This document shows, one piece after another, positions 26,001-34,600 of a DNA stretch of 64,000 nucleotides (its first letter is position 1; every line of letters begins with the position of its first letter). The stretch is from Pycnopodia helianthoides. Lineage: Eukaryota > Echinodermata > Asteroidea > Forcipulatida > Asteriidae. A program made the translations under genes and the position numbers. The notes under the pieces were generated by a model. That model was not told where the DNA came from. It searched no databases and was given only the letters and a program-made list of their open reading frames with translations. The DNA is taken from positions 7,661,725 to 7,725,724 of the forward strand of contig CM063256.1 in the NCBI GenBank assembly GCA_032158295.1. The letters are read 5' to 3'.

Positions 26001-29000
26001 TCGGAAAATTAGTTTATTCATTTCTCATCAAATATGGCATTTCAGACAGAAATATTTCAAGGGGATGATTTCTACTACCATCATCATTAGACCGTGTAAG
26101 TTTTATGTAAATCTGTGATCAAAAAAGTATATTTTACAAGGTTTTTTCTTACCAATTCTGTAATGTTCCTTTAAGCAGTTTGATGACACAGGTAGATGAA
26201 AATAGGATAGGGGGAACTTGGATAGTGGTTTTTTTCTTTCCTTCGGATGTAGAGCAATTATTTCAGTTGTTGCTTTAGAGGGTGTGTACAACATTGGTGA
26301 GATTGAAAATATAAATGCTCACAGATTTGCACATAAATTACATTGTTTAAAGATGATCATGTTGGAAAATTTCCCTGGAAATAGTTTTGCTTAAAATTCT
26401 ATAGTTTTTAGGAAATGAGTAAAACTGTTAGTCTTTATCACTGGTGATAAAATCCAATGTTTGAAAACAGTGAAAACATATAACGGGGTTTTTCACTGTT
26501 TTCTCATGACTCCGAAGATCATTTCACATTTCACAGGTTTGTTATTTTATGCATATGTTGGGACACAAAAAGGGCGGACACTAGTCTTTGAAAATTACCA
26601 ATCTTGTACATGTACTTTAAAGGAAAGCGATACGGGAATTCGTAATTACTCTACAATAAATTATTCTTGAATATACATGAATGACACCAACATGCGTGGT
26701 TGGAAGCGTGGCCGAATTCCATTTAGTTTGTAAGCAGTTGTTGCTAAATTGATTCTCCATCCTTTTAGCATAAATGCATTATTTATGATTTGAGTAACAC
26801 CCCACCCCAGATCTGCACGGCACCTTTGCCATTTCTCGTAGTAGTCAATTTATACATGCCTGGTGTGTGTTATAAAGCATTATAAGGTTATGGTGGTATT
26901 TTTGTTATTGATATTTTCATTTGTGGAGACAAATACAAAATTGTAACAGTGTGCTTACAAGATAGACATTGTGGGGTGGTTTTTAGGTAGGAACTGTACT
27001 TGTGGGGTGTTTTGACATTGTTGGGGTTAACCCGACAATGTTTTTAACACGTTGACTGCGGCCTTTGAGTATATTCGTAGTAACAGGTGTAACGGATTCT
27101 GCCACTACGAGTATACTCATAGAGAATGAAAGGGCTTTGTATTGTTATTTAAATACACTGGCATCACTGAGCACGCAACAAATACGCTTCTGGGCAGTGG
27201 TGAGGACATACATCCTTAGAATGTGTACATGTATGTTTAATTTCTTTTTGGTATAGTACAAATTTGGTATGCGCGCATGCGCACCGCACTTGGCAAATGG
27301 GAACGCCCTACGAATCTACGACCGCAGTCAACGTGTTAACCCCACAATGCATTTAACAGGAAAGATTATAAAGGAAAAGGACAGTGGAAAACACATGGGG
27401 GAAAGCCCACACTGTCGCTCTAGTACTAGACATCCAAGAGGGTAAGGATGGTCATGAGTGTTGCCAGTGTGGGCGTGATGTCATCACCTAGCCTGACAAC
27501 CAGACATAATTCACTATGCCTGAATGAAACAACCTGAAGACGCTGTTGGCTATTAAGGGCTCTAGGCTAACACCCCAAAGGGGCTTTGAGAGTCTAATGT
27601 CAGGGGGTCGTTCGCTCCGTGTGAACGCCCAGAATGAATGGTGACGTCAATACAAGAGGATACCAGCCTCCGATTTTCACAAAACTTTACGCAACTGCGT
27701 AAGTCCACTTGCGCAAGATTTCTTGTGTTAGTGGCGCACAACTTATGTAGTTAATATTGCGAAAAGACTGGTGACCGTAAAAATCGGTGGCAGGACCTAT
27801 CTATTCCAAAGTTACCGTGAAATCGGTGGCAGGACCTATCTATTCTGAAGGTGGCAGGATCTATTTATTCCGAAGTTACCGTGAAACCAGTGGCAGGACC
27901 TATTCCGAAGTTACCGTAAAATCGGTGGCAGGACCTATCTATTCCGAAGTTACTGTGAAATCGGTGGCAGGACCTATCTATTCCGAAGTTACTGTGAAAT
28001 CGGTGGCAGGACCTATCTATTCCGAAGTTGCATTGAGGTATTTCATTGTTTTTTGTTTTGTTTTTTACTAGGGATTTAATTGTGCAACAGATCAGCTCTC
28101 TCATCCTGGCCACAGACATTGCCAGACAGCAGGAGTTTCTGCAGAAAATGAAGGTGGGATAATAATTATGTGTTTTCTAGAAATAAACAAAAACAAATTG
28201 CTAAAGTCGTCAACATTTCTTAAGTATCATGGATAACAAATATTATTTGTTTTTTTGCACTTTCTCGAGTTTTGTGAAAAAATTAAGTTGTTGCGGTACC
28301 CGCTGCTAAAATATAGGAATCGACCTGCTTCTAGCCACCGGGCAGTGTCGGTGGTCTAGTGGTAAGACACCTGCTCTAGTATGGCAAAGGTGGTGGGTTC
28401 GAATCACACCGAGTGACATGCCTATGGGTTTTTTCCACAGAACTCGGGAAAGTACTGAGAATACAGTGCTTGAAATACACACTGTTGTAAAGGCAAAAAT
28501 ATAATAATAATAATTTTTCTAAAGTAGCAGTGAGATAACTTCTTTTTAGAACCCCTTCCCCCACCAATGTTATCAATAGGTTTTTTTTCAGTGATTTTTT
28601 TTTTTCTTTAGCAATCAGGGCCCATTTTCATAGACCTGCATAAGCGCAAAAGGTAGCTAAGCACAACAAAATTAACCTTACCAGGATTAGGTTACCAGCC
28701 AAAATACCTTATCACATGTCTTATCTGTGACTATGGTATCCTGCTAATTTTCTGGCTTAGCAGAAAATTGTGAAGTACAATTTTGTGCTTAAGCAGCTCT
28801 ATGAAATTTGGCCCAGTATTAAGAGTTGTGAGTTAAGGTATAGATTGGTCTTGAACATGTTCAGGGCCGGAAATTAACAATGGACCGCAGGCCAGAGGCC
28901 AGTGTTTTTAGCATTGGGCCAGTAAACTCATGACTGGACAAGTCCGACGGTCTTGTGTTTCTGTTCTAATGTTGACTTTCATTCTGATAAAGACCTTTGA

Positions 29001-31620
29001 ATTTTGCTGAGCATTGGAGAATACTTACACATAATACAAATCTGGGCCCAATTTCATAGAGCTGCTCAAGCAGAAAATGTTGCTTAACAATTGCCTGCTA
29101 AGCAGAAATGAGCAGGATACCAGTCACAAATTGTACTTGTGGTATGGTAGTTTGGCTGGTAACCTTATTCTGGTAAGCATAATTTTCTTGTGCTTAGCTA
29201 CTTTTTTTGTGCTTAAGCAGCTCTATGAAATTGGGCCCCAGTTCAATCTTCTCTTAGTGCTTGTTCAAATTAAACCAGTTCAAATGTTACTGTGTAGGTA
29301 TAGCTTTAAACTGTGTAGGTTTAATTCCCAAATATATATCTGGTCCAGTAAAAATTTTAAAGACACTGGACACTATTGGTAATTGTCAAAGACCAGTCTT
29401 CTCACTTGGTGTATCTCAACATTATGCACAAAATAACAAACCTGTAAAAACTTGAGCTCAATTGGTCGTTGAAGTTGCGAGATAACTATGAAAGAAAAAA
29501 CACCCTTGTCACACGAAGTTGTGTGCTTTCAGATGGTTGATTTCGAGACCTCAAATTCTAATTCTGAGGTCTCGAAATCAAATTCGTGGAAAATTACTTC
29601 TTTCTCGAAAACTATGTCACTTCAGAGGGAGCCGTTTCTCACAATGTTTTATACTGTCAACCTCTCCCCATTACTCGTTACCAAGTAAGGTTTTATGCTA
29701 ATAATTATTTTGAGTAATTACCAATAGTGTCCACTGCCTTTAAGCTACAAGCCCTGCGGTCTTGTGGCTTGTACCCCCAAACTCTAGCTGTGTTGTTCCT
29801 AGACTAACCTAAAGCTATTTTATGGGAAACAATTTTTATACCTCATTGTTAAAGGAACATTACAGAATTGGTTTTTGCTAACACAACAGTTGCCGGCAGT
29901 GTAAGCACTTTATGTAATCCACCATATACATAAACTGACAAACCTGTAGAAGTTTGAGATCGATCGACCATCTGGGTCACGAGAAAATAGTGAAAAACTG
30001 ATTACACATTTGCATGAAATCATATAGATTCAACAAATGAATAAAACGCTCACTGAGCGATAAACTCCAATCGGAAAATTAGTTTATTCATTTCTCATCA
30101 AATATGGCATTTCAGACAGAAATATTTCAAGGGATGTTTTCTACTATCATCATCATTAGACCGTGTAAGTTTTATGTAAATCTGTGATCAAAAAGTATAT
30201 TTTACAAGTTTATTTCTTACCAATTCTGTAATGTTCCTTTAAAGGCAAAGTATACCTTTGGTTTTTGAAACCATTCGATTGTTTTAATCCTATATAAACG
30301 TAGATATACACAACAAAACTTACCTGTGAAAATTTTAAAAGGTGGTAGCGTTTTTGAGATATTGCCGAAAATCCAGAGCGGTTATGTCCACGCAGGAAGA
30401 ACAATCCGCCATTGGACTACACAATCTGAGAAGCGTTTCTGTTCTCAGATTCAAATTTTTTCTGATAAAAACTTATATATTTTTGTCATAACCACATTAC
30501 TCCGAAGTGAAATGATTCTCAAAATGCTTTCGAAAGCTGCTGCACTTCTTAGCAAATACGATTTGGTTGCCATTAGTTTTAAGAGTGATTACCGAACGTA
30601 TACCTTCCCTTTAAACTCTGACTGTTTGCTTGTTTATAAGGTAACGAAACCTCACTTTTTGGTTGTTGATATTTCTAATTTCTAGAATCATCTGAATGCT
30701 CATGACTTTGACATGAATGACTCATCGCACAAGAATTTTCTCCTGCAAGTAAGTATGGTTATTGATGACGGGCCATGCCCTCAATACCGAGGCACTTCCT
30801 GCCAAAAACACAACAAATGCGAAAGCTCATCAACTAGATGAGGATATGAGCTTTGAAGAAAATACCTTATTGGGGCCCTATAGAGGTTTTTGAGCTGACG
30901 TCACCGGCCCCGCCTACCGCAACGGCAGCCATCTTGCCGGTCATGGTTACGGTCATGAACTGTGATCTTGCCTCTGGTCATTGACCGGCAATATGGCGTC
31001 TCAAACACACAGTCACGTGATAACATCACGTGACTGTAAAACCTCTATAAGTCTGTCCCCCCCCCCCAAAAAAAAATAAAAAACATGTTGAGCGTCCTGC
31101 CTTAAAAAAAAAAGGAGGAGGCATTAAATTATTTTTATTTTTTTAATGGCCGCCAGACACATTTTTCAAGACAGCCGGCCGGGCTATTTTTCAAGATGGT
31201 TGCCAGCTTTTTTCTGTGTGTTTTTTTCTGTTTGCCAAAGTAAAACAAAATACAATGTTATGTATTTTAGAATTGAACTTTTTTGTCAGAGATCGTAAAT
31301 ATTGATCTTTAAAATTTTTTTTAAAAGAGGCAGCCTCTAAAATGGAAGCGGGCAGAGACGCTAAACATGTTTTTTTTTATTTGGCCTAAGGCAAGTATTT
31401 CTTAACATTTTGAATGTTTTAGACATCACGTCACATTGGTATCAAAGCTGATGTTTCAGTTGTCTTCACTTTTGATTCGATTTGCGAGTGAGTGTCTGAT
31501 TTTGGCGAAGGGCGCCATGTTTCCGTTTGTTATACAAGCCCTTTAATTACTATTCACAAATATTATATCAAATAACGATGAGAGTGATGGAAGATGAAAT
31601 GAACAAAATTTTGGAAAGGA

Positions 31621-31655
<35 letters not shown>

Positions 31656-34600
31656 CGTTGTAAATTTCTGGTAATGAAACCAAGGATGCCTTGTAAGTGA
31701 ACTTAATCACTGTAGAACGCAAGCCTGAGGAAACCTGTAAACATGGGTGCTTGCTATGTGAACCAGAAACACCGGGGGTAACCCCTACTCTTCCATGATA
31801 AGTGTTTTGGGTTCTTTAAAATGCACTACCAATCCTAGTACACAGGACTGACGGCTTAATGTCCCCTCCAAAGAACAAAGCAACTATGGTAAAGTATCTT
31901 GCTCAAGTACACAGTGCCATGACCGGGACTTGAACCCACACTCTGCTGATCAGAAACACCAGAGTTTGAGTTCGGTGCTCTTAACCGCTCGGCCACGACA
32001 CGCCACAGTTAAAGGTGCTAGAAAAATTGTAAAATTTCAACAACTTTCCTCTGTTCATGTTCATAGACTGCTCTTCAAGATTAAATACACATTGATGAAT
32101 TATTTTTTAATCAAAAAGCAATCGTTCAAAAAAATGTTCAGAATGACGCAAACAATGGAAGTTGTCTGCTGCCACCTAGAGTCCCAAAGTGTCCCATTGT
32201 GGACACATCTTTGAAGGAGATACACAGTTTGTAAATGAGTTTGTAATTTGCTGGTTTTTTGTGTGTTGCAGATCGCGCTGAAATGTGCTGACATCTGTAA
32301 TCCGTGTAGACAATGGGAGATCAGCAGACGATGGAGTGAGATGGTGACCGAGGAATTCTTTAACCAGGGTAAAACTCATTACTCCCCGCCCCCCCCCCTT
32401 AAACTTAATGTTTTATAGTTAAAGGTAGGGTCATGTATTGGCTTTTGTCAACGTAATAAATAAGCCATTATTATCGTTAAAGTCACTGGTCACTATTGGT
32501 AATTACCCAAAATAATTGTTAGCATAAAAACTTACTTGGTAACGAGCAATGGAGGGCTGTTGATAGTATAAAACATTGTGAGAAACGGCTCCCTCTGAAG
32601 TAACGTAGTTATTGAGAAAGAAGTAATTTCTCAGTAAAATATTTGAATTGATTTTGAGACCTCACGCGTGAGGTCTCAAAATCAAGCATCTGAAAGCACA
32701 CAACTTCGTGTGACAAGGATGTTTTTTCTTCCTTTATTATCTCGCAACTTCGACGACCAATTGAGTTCAAATTTTCACAGGTTTGTTATTTTGTGCATAT
32801 GTTGAGATACACCAAGTGAGAAGACAATTACCAAAGATGTCCAGTGTCTTTAAAGAGTTTCAGCTGAATACAGTGTCTACTCGTTGAGAAAACGGCAAAA
32901 GACTTTCACGGTATTTTCATGAAGAATGCCGAGTCCATCCATATTTAGCGAGATGGCAGCGGGTACCGACCGCATCTCTGGCTGCGGCATTCACAAGTTC
33001 TGGTGTTGATTTGTCAGAGGGTTTATGACGTTTGTTGTGGACACCTTTTGAAATTTTTGAATCTCCAAAAAGTCACCTTTAGCTGATCTTTGGAGATTTT
33101 ATACTTTTATTGATTTCTAACAAAATAACTTTGCAGGATGCTTTACTACCATTACCATCCTTATAACAAGCAGGCCTTCCTATAGGGGGGGCGTTCAATA
33201 CCAAAGTATGATCATACCTTTAAAGGAACATTACAGAATTGGTAAGAAAAAAAACTTGTAAAATATACTTTTTGATCACGGTCTAATGACGATGATAGTA
33301 GAAATCATCCCCTTGAAATATTTCTGTCTGAAATGCCATATTTGATGAGAAATGAATCAACTCATTTTCGATTGGAGTTTATCGCTCAGTGAGCGTTTTA
33401 TTCATTTGTTGAATCTATATGATTTCAGGCAAATGTGTAATCGGTTTTTCACTATTTTCTCGTGACCCAGATGGCCGATCGATCTCAAACTTCTACAGGT
33501 TTGTCAGTTTATGTATATGGTGGATTACATAAAGTGCTTACACTGCCAGCAACTGTTTTGTTAGCAAAAAACAATTCTGTAATGTTCCTTTAAGGATTCT
33601 AGGACTTAAAAGGGGCTCTAAGGTCAAATTCAATTTTGTGATGCACAAGTTTTCAAAACGAATTTTCCACTGTTTAAACATTTGGCGCATATAGTAGTGA
33701 TCATCTTGTACACAAAGCCGTGTTTTTACGGTGACGATTATTTTGTGTTTTTCTCGCTGAAGGTGATCGAGAGCGGGGACTGAAGCTACCTCTGACCCAA
33801 AACTGTGACCGCTTCAATAACAAGATCCAGCAAATCCAATCAGGTAAAAATAAAGAGAATGAGAAAATAAGATAATTTCATTCAAAACCATTTGACCGGA
33901 TGAGATACAATTGAACTGTTCTGGTATTGATTTGTTGCAGGGTTTATGACGTTCGTTGTGGAGCCACTTTTGCGGAATGGTCACGCTTCATGCCGACGCG
34001 CCTGTCCGCCGAGATGCTGTGCAATGTGAGCAAGAACAAGGCCTTGTGGGAAGCCTTCAGCGAGCAGGAGAAAGCGGCCGAGAACGACCGGAAGCTGAAG
34101 GTCGGCAACAAGATCAGGAAAGTGGACGAGCAGCCGGACGAGACGGCGAAGGAGGCCGCCCGACCGAAGCGGAGAAGAACACTCAGTTGAACAACAACAA
34201 CAACGCCACCACAGTGTGTGTTACTAAATCCGCAACGGCTCTAACGAGTATACCAGACGGCTTTGAGAAAGACTCCAGTTTATCTAGTGCAATGGAAATC
34301 TGTACAAGAACTGAAACCGCGTCGCGGCCGGCCTCCGCGGATAAAAACACTCAGGGAAGAACGGATGAGGTTCCGGCGAAGATAACACAGGTCCCTAATA
34401 GCTTAAGGAACGTCATCGGCGACGGTGTGGGTACCAGGGAACAATCAGAGGTTCAGGCTAGGCGTGGGTTATCCTCGTCCATGCAGAGGAGGCAGAGACC
34501 GTTCTCTGTTGGACACCTCGAGGAAGTCACATCGTCAAAAGGCGGTAGACATGAACTTGGCACCCAGGCTAGGATGCACAGCAACCCTTCCTCGCCGTTG

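Noticed and set aside
27787..28119. Repeat proteins on both strands ([13 protein letters not shown] and [10 protein letters not shown])
   Set aside because: The 39-bp unit is a multiple of three and is open on both strands; it lies in an intron.
33956..34190. First ~75 codons of the 463-codon open frame ([20 protein letters not shown]...)
   Set aside because: The other frame over these bases encodes the conserved PDE7 end ([17 protein letters not shown]), so the early part of the long frame is a shadow. Only the part after about 34190 is likely translated.
33941..34200. PDE7 as a pseudogene because of frameshifts
   Set aside because: All catalytic residues, splice sites and phases are intact and the same kind of deletion appears in MTFR1, which favours sequence errors.
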